Below are positions 56,963-64,000 of a stretch of 64,000 nucleotides of DNA, one piece after another. A program made the position numbers and the translations under genes. The notes under the pieces were generated by a model. The model saw only the letters and a program-made list of their open reading frames with translations. It was not told the origin of the DNA and did no database searches. Source of the stretch: Gemmatimonadales bacterium (GTDB lineage: Bacteria; Gemmatimonadota; Gemmatimonadetes; Gemmatimonadales; GWC2-71-9); assembly GCA_041390145.1 (NCBI GenBank), contig JAWKQM010000014.1, positions 1 to 64,000 of the forward strand. The letters run 5' to 3'. The stretch's first letter is position 1. Every line of letters starts with the position of its first letter.

Positions 56963-57915
56963 GGATATGGGGTGTTGGTGCGTTCGTGACATGTCTGCAC
57001 CTGCTCCTCCCCGGTGGCCTTGAGGCGCAGACCGCGACGGCGGGGAGTTCGGAATTCGTCTTGGTGGAGCGGGCGCGGCTCCCGGAGGCCAATGCCGGGA
57101 TCGTGCAACGGTACCAGCGCGCCGACGGGGCCGAGGTGCTGCTCTTTGTGACGCCCCTGCCCCCGTCGCTCGACCCCTGCGTCGACGCGTGCGCGGAACG
57201 GGCCGTCGACACGCTGTCGGCCAACTTTGCGCAGGCCCTGATTGATGAAAGCCGCCGCCCTGGGCACGACAAACTGACTATCGCCGGTTCCACCGTCGTC
57301 GCACCGCCACCCACCAGTTGGCTCGAGCGGGGACGACTGACCGCCTTGCGGCGCCTGCACGACGGCCACCTCGTGGATTCCTACCTCTGGCTCTTCCTGG
57401 GCAGGGAAACCCTGGTCCAGGTCAGGGGTGCCGAGCCAGCGGGCAGCATCGACTTCGCGACGCTCGAGCGGCTCGTCTCGACGCTGGTTCTCACGATTCC
57501 CCCGCCCTATGATTGCCCCGACGGCGTCATCAGCGACTCGGCCCTGGTCGCGGTCTGGCCGATGTATGTGCCCATGCACCGGCTCCCATTCCTGGTGGAT
57601 TCCACCCTGGCGGCTCGGGAGTACCACTTCGCGTACCGAAGCGAGGACGCCGGGTTGTGGCGCACCACGCCGCGGTTTGCCTGGCCGAGTGGATCGGCCC
57701 TCGCGCTGGCCTCGGAGGACGTCCGCCCAGGCATCGAACTGGTGGTGATGACGGCGGTCGGCGACAATGCCTCGCTGGTGGCCATCTCCTCCCGACCCGT
57801 CTGCCAACTCCCCGAGACCGGCGGTCGCACAGGGGAGGACGTCATGCGCCTCGCGCGGCAGGCCATGGTGGACACCCTCGACGCGATCCTCGACGCGGTC
57901 GGGTACGTCCGATGA
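56959..57915 (+). CDS. Exported hypothetical protein
   Basis: A 318-residue protein with a signal peptide ending LEAQ (residue 24), then a mixed alpha/beta domain. CVDACAERAVDTLSANFAQALIDE and VRGAEPAGSIDFATLERLVSTL are the clearest blocks; cysteines in DPCVDAC, YDCPDG and PVCQLP could form disulfides. I do not recognise the family. It overlaps the ATL gene upstream and the glyoxalase gene downstream by 4 nt each. Confidence 0.65.
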   Translation: MRIWGVGAFVTCLHLLLPGGLEAQTATAGSSEFVLVERARLPEANAGIVQRYQRADGAEVLLFVTPLPPSLDPCVDACAERAVDTLSANFAQALIDESRRPGHDKLTIAGSTVVAPPPTSWLERGRLTALRRLHDGHLVDSYLWLFLGRETLVQVRGAEPAGSIDFATLERLVSTLVLTIPPPYDCPDGVISDSALVAVWPMYVPMHRLPFLVDSTLAAREYHFAYRSEDAGLWRTTPRFAWPSGSALALASEDVRPGIELVVMTAVGDNASLVAISSRPVCQLPETGGRTGEDVMRLARQAMVDTLDAILDAVGYVR

Positions 57916-58406
57916 ATGACGCGCCCGGTCCCATCGACCCGCGGGTCGACATCGGGCACGTCCACCTCAAGGTGGCCGACCTCGAACGCGCCCTCGCCTT
58001 CTACTGCGGCGTGCTTGGGTTCGAGTTGACGCAACGCTACGGCGACGGCGCCGCCTTCGTGAGCGCCGGCGGCTACCACCACCACATCGGGCTTAACACC
58101 TGGGAGAGCCTTGGCGGCTCGCCGCCTCCCCCGGGCACCACCGGGCTCTACCATGTCGCCATTCGCTATCCCGACCGTGCTGCGCTGGCGGACGCGCTCC
58201 GGCGCGTCCTCGCCGCCGGCATCCGGCTCGACGGCGCCAGCGACCACGGCGTGAGCGAGGCCCTGTATCTCCGGGACCCCGACGAGAACGGCGTCGAGCT
58301 CTATCGCGACCGGCCCCGCGAGGAATGGCCACGCGATGCCGGTGGCGCACTCGTGATGACCACCGGCCCGCTCGACATCCGCGCGCTGCTGCGCGAGGCA
58401 CCCTGA
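57912..58406 (+). CDS. VOC family glyoxalase/dioxygenase-like protein
   Basis: A 164-residue protein. GHVHLKVADLERALAFYCGVLGFELT begins the first beta-alpha-beta unit (His20-type metal ligand), AAFVSAGGYHHHIGLNTWES the first metal strand pair, and YHVAIRYPDRAALADALRRVL and LYLRDPDENGVELYRDRP the second half with the Glu ligand. The closest matches by pattern are catechol-2,3-dioxygenase-like VOC proteins. Substrate open. It starts by ATGA overlap with the upstream gene. Confidence 0.9.
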   Translation: MNDAPGPIDPRVDIGHVHLKVADLERALAFYCGVLGFELTQRYGDGAAFVSAGGYHHHIGLNTWESLGGSPPPPGTTGLYHVAIRYPDRAALADALRRVLAAGIRLDGASDHGVSEALYLRDPDENGVELYRDRPREEWPRDAGGALVMTTGPLDIRALLREAP

Positions 58407-58431
58407 CGTACATCCACGCGGGAGACGCACA

Positions 58432-58998
58432 ATGACCTCCGCATCCGGGCCAAGCGGCCCTCCGCACGGCTTGCCCGCCCTCTGGGAAAAACTCACCGGG
58501 CCACAGCGACGCGCCGTGGCTCGCGTCCTCCTGACCCGCAGCGTCGCCCGCGACGTCAACACCGAATTCGCGGACACGCGAACCTTCGGCCAGCGGGTGT
58601 CCGACCGGATCGCCGCGTTCGGCGGCTCCTGGCCGTTCATCGGGCTGGCGTTTCTCATGCTCGCCGGCTGGGTCGTGCTCAACTCGGTGCTGCTCGCGCG
58701 GCGCGGCGCCGCCTTCGACCCCTATCCGTATATCTTGCTGAACCTGATCCTCTCGATGCTCGCCGCGTTGCAGGCCCCGGTCATCATGATGTCGCAGAAC
58801 CGGCAGGCGGCGCGGGACCGGCTCGAAGCCACGCACGACTACGAGGTGAACCTCAAGGCCGAGCTCGAGATCCAGTCGCTCCACGAGAAGCTCGACCAGC
58901 TCCGCGAGCGCGACTGGGCCGCCCTCGTGGAGATGCAGCAGCAACAGATCCAGCTGCTCCAGCGCCTGCTGGAGCGCGCCACCGGGGAGTCCGCATGA
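58432..58998 (+). CDS. DUF1003 membrane protein
   Basis: A 188-residue protein. ADTRTFGQRVSDRIAAFGGSWPFIGLAF and DPYPYILLNLILSMLAALQAPVIMMSQNRQAARDR are the DUF1003 core: two helices with a conserved Asp/Tyr/Pro loop. A cytosolic coiled coil follows (ENLKAELEIQSLHEKLDQLRERDW region) with a Gln-rich end. Function unknown. The stop overlaps the next start. Confidence 0.92.
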   Translation: MTSASGPSGPPHGLPALWEKLTGPQRRAVARVLLTRSVARDVNTEFADTRTFGQRVSDRIAAFGGSWPFIGLAFLMLAGWVVLNSVLLARRGAAFDPYPYILLNLILSMLAALQAPVIMMSQNRQAARDRLEATHDYEVNLKAELEIQSLHEKLDQLRERDWAALVEMQQQQIQLLQRLLERATGESA

Positions 58999-59354
58999 TC
59001 GACACCAGCAGTCACGAAATGACGACCACCACCTTCGAGCTCGACGGCTTCCGCATCGCGCAGAGCCTCGGCGTGGTCCGCGGCATCAGCGTCCGGAGCC
59101 GGAACGTCTTCGGCTCCTTGGCCGCACGGATCGAGACGATTTTCGGCGGCAACATCTCGATGCTCACCACCCTCTGCGAGCGCACCCGGCAGGAAGCCTT
59201 CGACATCATGCTGACCCACGCCCACCAGATGGGCGCCAACGCGGTGGTCGGCGTGCGGTACGACGCGACGGAACTCCTCCCGGGCGTCACCGAGGTGCTG
59301 TGCTACGGCACCGCGGTGGTGGTGCGCGAGCAGCTGACGAGCGGAGAAGATTGA
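58995..59354 (+). CDS. YbjQ/UPF0145 family protein
   Basis: A 119-residue protein. DGFRIAQSLGVVRGISVRSRN and EAFDIMLTHAHQMGANAVVGVRYDATEL are the family's signature; it folds as a beta-barrel-like pentamer in known structures and is often annotated as heavy-metal-binding. Role unknown. The start overlaps the DUF1003 stop (ATGA). Confidence 0.92.
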   Translation: MIDTSSHEMTTTTFELDGFRIAQSLGVVRGISVRSRNVFGSLAARIETIFGGNISMLTTLCERTRQEAFDIMLTHAHQMGANAVVGVRYDATELLPGVTEVLCYGTAVVVREQLTSGED

Positions 59355-59617
59355 CCACCGTGGCCGCGCGCGATCCGCTGCAGGAGATTCCCGGCGTCGG
59401 ACCCAGCATCGCCGCCGACCTCCGCGCGCTCGGCATCCATTCCGTGGCGCAACTCAGGCGCCGGAACCCCCAGCGCCTCTATGACCGGCTGAGCGAACTC
59501 CTGGGGCCGCAGGATCCCTGCGTTCTCTACGTGTTCCGCTGCGCGGTGTACTATGCGGGCACACCGAGGCCAAGACCCGAGCTGCTCAAGTGGTGGAACT
59601 GGAAGGACCGCTCGTGA
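59351..59617 (+). CDS. Helix-hairpin-helix protein, Cdd1/pathogenicity-locus type
   Basis: An 88-residue protein starting at TTG 59351. LQEIPGVGPSIAADLRALGIHSVAQLRRRNP is a helix-hairpin-helix DNA-binding motif, and CVLYVFRCAVYYAGTP with LLKWWNWKD is the conserved end of the Cdd1 family. The family is small and unassigned; the motif suggests DNA or damage binding. Overlaps both neighbours. Confidence 0.85.
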   Translation: MTTVAARDPLQEIPGVGPSIAADLRALGIHSVAQLRRRNPQRLYDRLSELLGPQDPCVLYVFRCAVYYAGTPRPRPELLKWWNWKDRS

Positions 59618-60138
59618 CGACTCCCCGCCGAGGCGCCAAGCCAGACCTCCTCCGCGCCCTGCGCACCAAGCTCCGTCGCGACATGCCGATCACCAAGGCG
59701 CTCGGCCTCCGCGTGGTCGGCCGCGAGGGGACGGGGCTGGTGCTCACCTCGCCGTTGGCGCCAAACATCAATCACAAGGGCACCGCGTTCGCCGGCAGCC
59801 TCAACGCCACCGCCACGCTCGCCGGCTGGGGCACCATCTGGCTGGTGCTGCGGGAACACGGCATCAAGTCGCACGTCGTCATCCAGGACAGCGCCGTGCA
59901 CTACTTCCGGCCGGTCACGGGCGACTTCACCGCAACCTGCAAGGCGCCGTCGGCCTCCGCTATTGAGCGGCTGGTGAAGTCGGTGGCGAAGAAGGGCCGG
60001 GGCCGCATCGAGCTCGACGTGACGATATCAGACGCGTCGGGAGACGCGGTGCGGTTTCATGGGCGGTATGTGGCGATGACTGACGGCGGGGCAGCGGGGC
60101 AGCTGGGCAGCGGGGCCGTCCGCCGCCACCGAGACTGA
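59614..60138 (+). CDS. YiiD-C-type thioesterase domain protein
   Basis: A 174-residue hotdog-fold protein. GTG 59614, which overlaps the preceding stop and has AAGGA upstream, is preferred over GTG 59590. LGLRVVGREGTGLVLTSPLAPN, then NHKGTAFAGSLNATATLAGWGTIWLVL (the active helix) and VVIQDSAVHYFRPVTGDFTATC match the putative thioesterase domain found at the C-terminus of YiiD. The last residues are a low-complexity Gly/Ala stretch. Confidence 0.85.
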   Translation: MTTPRRGAKPDLLRALRTKLRRDMPITKALGLRVVGREGTGLVLTSPLAPNINHKGTAFAGSLNATATLAGWGTIWLVLREHGIKSHVVIQDSAVHYFRPVTGDFTATCKAPSASAIERLVKSVAKKGRGRIELDVTISDASGDAVRFHGRYVAMTDGGAAGQLGSGAVRRHRD

Positions 60139-60146
60139 CGCGCTTC

Positions 60147-60563
60147 ATGCCACCGCTGACCCGCTGGTTCGTCCGCTCCGCCCTGCTCTGGTTCCTCCTG
60201 GCCCTGGCCACGGGTGTCCTGCTGGCCGGCGGCGTCTCGGCACAGGTCCCGGGCACCACCTGGACCCTTCCCTACCCCACCTATCTCCATCTCCTGACCG
60301 TCGGCTGGCTCACCAACCTGATCTTCGGTGTGGCCTTCTGGATGTTCCCCCGCTACACCGCCGAGCATCCGCGCGGCAGCGACCGGCTCGGCTGGCTGGC
60401 CTACACCGGTCTCAACGCGGGCCTGCTTCTGCGCCTTGTCGGCGAACCGATCCAGATGTCCGGCGGAGGGAGTGGGACGCTCCTGCTGCTTTCCGCGGGC
60501 CTCCAGCTCCTGGGCGCCTGGGCCTTCGTGCTCAACACTTGGCCCCGTGTGAAGGTGAAGTAG
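60147..60563 (+). CDS. Small haem-copper-oxidase-like membrane protein (paralogue 1)
   Basis: A 138-residue protein with four helices. YPTYLHLLTVGWLTNLIFGVAFWMFPRY in helix 2 resembles a subunit-I-type segment of cbb3 oxidases and NO reductases, including a single histidine and the GW...GxxxW.PRY pattern. It is too short to be a complete oxidase subunit. The next gene is a paralogue starting in a TAGTG overlap. The pair converges on nosYFD, which suggests a role in nitrous oxide respiration or its electron supply (inference). Confidence 0.7.
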   Translation: MPPLTRWFVRSALLWFLLALATGVLLAGGVSAQVPGTTWTLPYPTYLHLLTVGWLTNLIFGVAFWMFPRYTAEHPRGSDRLGWLAYTGLNAGLLLRLVGEPIQMSGGGSGTLLLLSAGLQLLGAWAFVLNTWPRVKVK

Positions 60564-60970
60564 TGCCCTTCCTCAGCATGCTCCTCGTCCGCAGCGCTCT
60601 CTGCTGGCTTGCCGCCGGCGCCGCGATGGGTGCGCTCCTCCTGAGCGCCAAGGCCGTTCCGATGCCGACCGGCGTCTTCCGGCTCTTCTCGCTGCACGCC
60701 GAGGTGCTGTTGATCGGGTGGATGGTGCAGCTGGCCATGGGCGTGGCATGGTGGATCTTGCCGAAGTACCCGAAGCTGCCAGAGCGCGGGCCCGCGGCGC
60801 CGATCTGGGCGGCATGGGTGCTGTTGAACGTGGGAGTATTGCTGGCAGGAATCGGGCGTTCGGTCGGAGCCGCCGAGGGCGTGATACTGACCGGACGCGC
60901 GGCGGAGTTGCTGGCGGCGGTCGCCTTTGCCACAGCCGCCTGGCCGCGGGTCAAACCGTTCGGGCGCTAG
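60563..60970 (+). CDS. Small haem-copper-oxidase-like membrane protein (paralogue 2)
   Basis: A 135-residue protein starting at GTG 60563 (or ATG 60578). Helix 2 reads LFSLHAEVLLIGWMVQLAMGVAWWILPKY, the same H...GW...GVAxWxxPxY pattern as the upstream protein, and VRSALCWLAAGAAMGALLL matches its first helix. Four helices are predicted. It overlaps paralogue 1 by one base at its start and shares a CTAG stop with nosY. The function is unknown. Confidence 0.7.
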   Translation: MPFLSMLLVRSALCWLAAGAAMGALLLSAKAVPMPTGVFRLFSLHAEVLLIGWMVQLAMGVAWWILPKYPKLPERGPAAPIWAAWVLLNVGVLLAGIGRSVGAAEGVILTGRAAELLAAVAFATAAWPRVKPFGR

Positions 60971-61758
60971 AAGTCCTTTCTCCGGAACACCCGGCTCGCC
61001 AGCAGCAGCGGCACCGTCGCCTGCACCGCCAGCACACCGAGCACCGTCACCCGCCCCAGCGACGTCCCGAAGAACCGCTCGAACACCGCCCCCGTGTATC
61101 CCATCAGCGCCGCCGTGTCGAACTGCAGGAGGAGGAGCACCCGCCCCAGGTCGATGGGATTGAGCATGGTGAGCGCCAGCACCGGGCGCTCCAGCGGGTA
61201 GTTCCGGAACATCGTGATGAGCAGGAGCACAACGCCGTCGTACAGCACCGCGCAGGAGAGCCAGATGAGAATGGCGCCGCCCAATCCCTTGGCGCGGTCG
61301 TCGAAGAGGATGGCCAGGAGCACCGCCACGGCGGTGAAGACCAGCGTGAGGAGCAGTCCCGCCACGAGCAGCATGGCGAGCGGCACGATCAGCGCCGCGT
61401 CCGGTCGGGCATGGATGAGGAACGGCACCCCCACGCCGACCAGGAACGCCCCCGCCAGCGGCAGCGCCAGCCCCAGATAGAGTCCGGCAAAGAGCGAGCG
61501 CCGCCCCACCGGCTGGGCCAGCAGCAGCTCGGTGAACTCGCGCGCGCCATAGACGTACATGGTGCCGAAGACCACGCTCACCAGCGGCACCAGCAGGAGC
61601 ACCACGTTCAGCAGTGATATCACCACCCGCGCCCCCTCGCCGCCGAACCGGAAGAGGACGTCGGTCAGCACGAAAAGCAGCAGCGTGTACACCAGCACCG
61701 CGCGGCTCCGTACCACGTTGTGCAGCTCGTACTTCAGGATGCGCGCGGTGGTGTTCAT
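60967..61758 (-). CDS. nosY: NosY-type ABC transporter permease
   Basis: A 263-residue protein with six helices. MNTTARILKYELHNVVRSRAVLVYTLLLF starts the family, YVYGAREFTELLLAQPVGRR is its diagnostic cytoplasmic loop (R-E-x-x-E-L-L-L-x-Q-P), and RKDF ends it. It partners with NosF and NosD to supply sulfur or folding help for the CuZ centre of nitrous oxide reductase. Start ATG 61758 overlaps the NosF stop by ATGA. This is the last gene of the nos operon in this window. Confidence 0.93.
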   Translation of the reverse strand: MNTTARILKYELHNVVRSRAVLVYTLLLFVLTDVLFRFGGEGARVVISLLNVVLLLVPLVSVVFGTMYVYGAREFTELLLAQPVGRRSLFAGLYLGLALPLAGAFLVGVGVPFLIHARPDAALIVPLAMLLVAGLLLTLVFTAVAVLLAILFDDRAKGLGGAILIWLSCAVLYDGVVLLLITMFRNYPLERPVLALTMLNPIDLGRVLLLLQFDTAALMGYTGAVFERFFGTSLGRVTVLGVLAVQATVPLLLASRVFRRKDF

Positions 61759-62492
61759 GCGCTCCCCCGCCGGAGGAGCGCCGCCATGGCCCGCTCGAGC
61801 CCGGTCTCGCCAGCATGTTCCTTGAGGCCGTCCATCGACCCGGCATACCGTACCCTGCCGTCCACCAGGAAAACGAGGTCCTCCGCCAGCTCCTCCAGTT
61901 CCGCCATCAGGTGCGAGCTCAGGACCACCGTGGCGCCGCCGTCGCGCACCCGCCGGATCTTGTCCTTGAGGATGCCGCTCGCCACCGGATCCAGCCCCGC
62001 CGTCGGCTCGTCGAGGATCAGCAGCCGCGGACGGAAGAGGAAGGCGATCGCGGCGTTGAGCTTCTGCCGGGTGCCGCCCGACAGCACCCGGACCGGCCGG
62101 TCGAGCGCCCCCGATTCCCCGAACCACTCCAGGAGCTCGTCGTCCGTGGCGGTGCCGCGCCCCCGGAGGTCGCGCAGCATCTCCACCACCTCGCGGCCGG
62201 TCAGGTTGTCCGGGAAGCGTGGCGCCTGCGGCATGTACCCGACGCCGGCGCGATAGGCAAACCCGCCGTCCAGCGGCGCCCCCTCCAGCAGGATGCTCCC
62301 TTCGTCGGGATGCACCAGGCCGAGCAGACACTTGATGAGCGTGGACTTGCCGGCGCCGTTGGGGCCGACCAGCGCGGTGATCCGCCCGGCGGCCACCTGG
62401 AGGTCGACGGCGTCGAGCGCCGTCAGACGGCCGAAGCGCTTCCGCAGGGCACGGAACTCGACGGCGGAGGTCGTGGTCGGGGCCGCCGTCAT
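61755..62492 (-). CDS. nosF: NosF-type ABC transporter ATP-binding protein
   Basis: A 245-residue ATPase. GPNGAGKST (Walker A), LSGGTRQKLN (signature), LLILDEPTAGLDPVASG (Walker B) and SSHLMAELEELAE (H-loop) are complete. VGYMPQAPRFPDNLTGREVVE carries the Q-loop. With NosY it energises NosD function in the periplasm, as known for nos loci. The start overlaps NosD's stop by 4 nt. Confidence 0.95.
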   Translation of the reverse strand: MTAAPTTTSAVEFRALRKRFGRLTALDAVDLQVAAGRITALVGPNGAGKSTLIKCLLGLVHPDEGSILLEGAPLDGGFAYRAGVGYMPQAPRFPDNLTGREVVEMLRDLRGRGTATDDELLEWFGESGALDRPVRVLSGGTRQKLNAAIAFLFRPRLLILDEPTAGLDPVASGILKDKIRRVRDGGATVVLSSHLMAELEELAEDLVFLVDGRVRYAGSMDGLKEHAGETGLERAMAALLRRGSA

Positions 62493-63733
62493 GCCGGCGG
62501 CTCCATCAGGGGGCGCGGGTCGGTCAGCATGGGTGGGGTGAGCACCGGCATCACCCGTTCCGCCGCGTCAAGCAGGTCGACGAAGAAGCTCCGGAGGAGG
62601 ATGAGCGCCGGTTCGTTCTGCGCCACCAGCAGGGAAAAGAGACGCACCGGGTGATACGGCACGTCGCCGTAGCCGTCGTGATCGAGGTCGTACCCCTCGT
62701 AGTGGTCCCAGTAGTTCTCGCGAAAGGTGCTCACGTTGCGGCTGCTGTTGGTGGTCACGTCGAACGAGTTCTGGCGGAAAGTGTTGCCGGCAAAGGTGTT
62801 CCCTTCGGCGTTGGCCAGCACCCGGATGGCCCAGCCGTTGGCCTCGAAGGTGTTGCCGGTCACCTCGTTACGGGCGGAGCCCTCCATGTAGAGCCCGACG
62901 CTGTTCTGGCGAAAGGTGTTGTGCAGGATGCGGCTGTCGCGGATCTCCTTGAGGAGCAGTCCGTACGAGGCCGGCCCCCAGTTGTCCGCAAAGGTGTTGC
63001 CGTCCATCACCATGTGGCGGGTGTACATGACCGCGACGCCAGCGCCGTTCCGCTCGAACCGGTTGTCCCGGTATTCGCACTCATGGGAAAACATGAAATG
63101 CAGCCCGTAGCGCAGGTTGCCCACGCTCTCGTTGCCGAGGACCCGCACCCGCTCCGCGAACTCCAGGTAGATCCCGTCGCGATGTCCCGTCACCACATTG
63201 CCGTCAATCAGGACGTCGTTCGAATGAAAGAGGTGAATCGCGTTGCCGGCCGTCATCTCGACCTCCGCCGCCCCCGCCACCACGTTGCGGGAGACCCGGC
63301 ACCCCCGGCTCCGCGAGAGGTAGATCGCGAAGAAGGTCCGCTCCAGCCGGCTGTCCTCGATGACGCAGTTGGCGACGCTGTCGAACAGCACCGCCGCGCG
63401 GTCCTCCATAAACGTGGTCTCGCCCCCCCGCATGGTGAGCCCCCGGAGCGTCACGTTGTCCGCGGACACCACGAAGATCTGGTGCGCGCCACCGAGAAAC
63501 ACCGCCCCGGAGTCCCCCACGATGGTGACCGGTACCGCCACGCGGATCACCGGTTCGGCGTAGGTCCCGGCCCTCACGGTGATCCGTCCGCCGGGCGTGA
63601 CCCGGGTCAGCGCCTCGGTCACCGTCCGGACCGGCCCGGCGGGGTCCACCACCACGAGCGACTGGGCCGCGACGGCCACTGGCGCAGTGAGGAGGCACAC
63701 ACCGAGGAGGCCGTGGGGGAGGGGGCGCATCAT
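62489..63733 (-). CDS. nosD: Nitrous oxide reductase maturation protein NosD
   Basis: A 414-residue exported beta-helix protein with a signal peptide ending VAAQ (residue 23). Parallel beta-helix repeats are seen in NAIHLFHSNDVLIDGNVVTG, GIYLEFAERVRVLGN, GLHFMFSHECEYRDN and NTFRQNSVGLYMEGSARNEVTG; ENYWDHYEGYDLDHDGYGDVPYHP near residue 340 is the NosD hallmark. It delivers material for CuZ assembly on apo-NosZ. Length matches other NosD. It is followed by NosF and NosY in the same operon. Confidence 0.95.
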   Translation of the reverse strand: MMRPLPHGLLGVCLLTAPVAVAAQSLVVVDPAGPVRTVTEALTRVTPGGRITVRAGTYAEPVIRVAVPVTIVGDSGAVFLGGAHQIFVVSADNVTLRGLTMRGGETTFMEDRAAVLFDSVANCVIEDSRLERTFFAIYLSRSRGCRVSRNVVAGAAEVEMTAGNAIHLFHSNDVLIDGNVVTGHRDGIYLEFAERVRVLGNESVGNLRYGLHFMFSHECEYRDNRFERNGAGVAVMYTRHMVMDGNTFADNWGPASYGLLLKEIRDSRILHNTFRQNSVGLYMEGSARNEVTGNTFEANGWAIRVLANAEGNTFAGNTFRQNSFDVTTNSSRNVSTFRENYWDHYEGYDLDHDGYGDVPYHPVRLFSLLVAQNEPALILLRSFFVDLLDAAERVMPVLTPPMLTDPRPLMEPPA

Positions 63734-63745
63734 GGGGAGGGGACG

Positions 63746-64000
63746 CTACGCCGAATCGTGCGCGGCGGCGAGGACTTGCGGCCAGTCGAGCAGGGTGCCG
63801 CCCAGAGCGGCCTGCAGGCTGTCGCCCGCGGCGCGCGGCACGGCGAGGAGACTGCTCGACATCGGGGTGCGAACGGATTCGGTGCGGAGGAAGATCGCGT
63901 CCTGTGCCGGGATCAATGTGCCTGGCTGGCGGAAGTCCGTCACCCATGCCGAGTGCACCTGGTCCGGCTCCACCGGTCCGCTGACCGTGAAGGTGGCCAG
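63746..64000 (-). CDS. nosL: NosL-like copper-binding lipoprotein, C-terminal fragment
   Basis: The reading frame enters from the right edge and ends at 63746, giving 84 residues, including SAWVTDFRQPGTLIPAQDAIFLRTES and TPMSSSLLAVP. The pattern W-x-T-D-(hydrophobic) then L-I-x-A-x-x-A, followed by (T/S)PMxS, matches the C-terminal half of NosL, a copper chaperone for nitrous oxide reductase. The N-terminal lipobox and copper ligands lie beyond the window. Its stop is 13 nt before nosD, so they are probably one operon. Confidence 0.8.
   Translation of the reverse strand: MATFTVSGPVEPDQVHSAWVTDFRQPGTLIPAQDAIFLRTESVRTPMSSSLLAVPRAAGDSLQAALGGTLLDWPQVLAAAHDSA

Noticed and set aside
1..64000. CRISPR arrays, insertion sequences, prophage and integrase genes
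   Set aside because: I found no regularly spaced repeats, no transposase or integrase motifs and no phage structural genes in either strand.

Overview
The window is 64 kb of GC-rich, tightly packed bacterial chromosome with about 77 protein-coding genes, no rRNA, no recognisable tRNA, no CRISPR array and no insertion sequence. Many neighbours overlap by ATGA, GTGA or TGATG junctions, and no gap between genes exceeds 300 bases. The mix is a V/A-type ATPase used instead of an F-type locus here, a nos maturation block, many exported lipoproteins and peptidases, DinB proteins, and DUF305 and LVIVD proteins. This suggests a Gram-negative, possibly Gemmatimonadota-like heterotroph. That placement is inference from gene content and composition, not from a marker gene.

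Layout. 1-4.6 kb: end of an OsmC gene, an exported DUF305 protein, a large LVIVD lipoprotein, an NTF2-fold protein and a hotdog-fold protein. 4.8-10.4 kb: exported M13 peptidase, NmrA-like protein, enolase-superfamily enzyme, a small membrane coiled-coil protein, DUF1697 and GNAT. 10.4-13.0 kb (minus): a three-gene glycan operon (GT2, pyruvyl transferase, second glycosyltransferase). 13.1-19.3 kb: DUF2127, ferritin-like, DUF188, SDR, a copper chaperone, AI-2E exporter, pirin and envelope proteins. 19.4-28.5 kb: exported and cytosolic DinB proteins, P1 and M24 peptidases, GltS, TfoX-N, a membrane-bound LuxR regulator, and two further members of the small coiled-coil family. 28.8-33.6 kb: RhlE-like helicase followed by a run of small membrane proteins, glutathione peroxidase, an EamA transporter and a DDAH-like hydrolase. 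33.6-36.5 kb (minus): a YiaW/YiaV-like pair plus a TolC-type outer-membrane factor. 36.6-43 kb: SYLF lipid-binding protein, membrane methyltransferase, cold-shock protein with a structured upstream region, M50 protease, DUF255 thioredoxin-like protein and fatty-acid desaturase. 43-45.2 kb: a compact MarR regulon (nitroreductase, marR, pirin) with two matching palindromic operators. 45.3-48.2 kb: a large S8 protease lipoprotein with lower-GC central sequence. 48.4-56.5 kb (minus): a complete nine-gene V/A-ATPase operon in the order G/H-like, I, K, E, C, F, A, B, D. 56.6-60.1 kb: alkyltransferase-like protein and small enzymes. 60.1-64 kb: two tandem paralogous haem-copper-oxidase-like membrane proteins converging on nosL-nosD-nosF-nosY; nosL runs off the right edge.

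Working together: the nos block implies nitrous oxide respiration, with nosZ expected just beyond the right edge. The V/A-ATPase is the ion-motive ATPase. The MarR regulon looks like a response to an electrophile or quinone/nitro-aromatic compound. The many exported peptidases, GltS and EamA fit a peptide- and amino-acid-using lifestyle. The most interesting items are the MarR operator pair, the nos-linked membrane pair, the three small transmembrane coiled-coil paralogues, the cold-shock upstream region, and the helicase reading frame that runs far into its neighbour.
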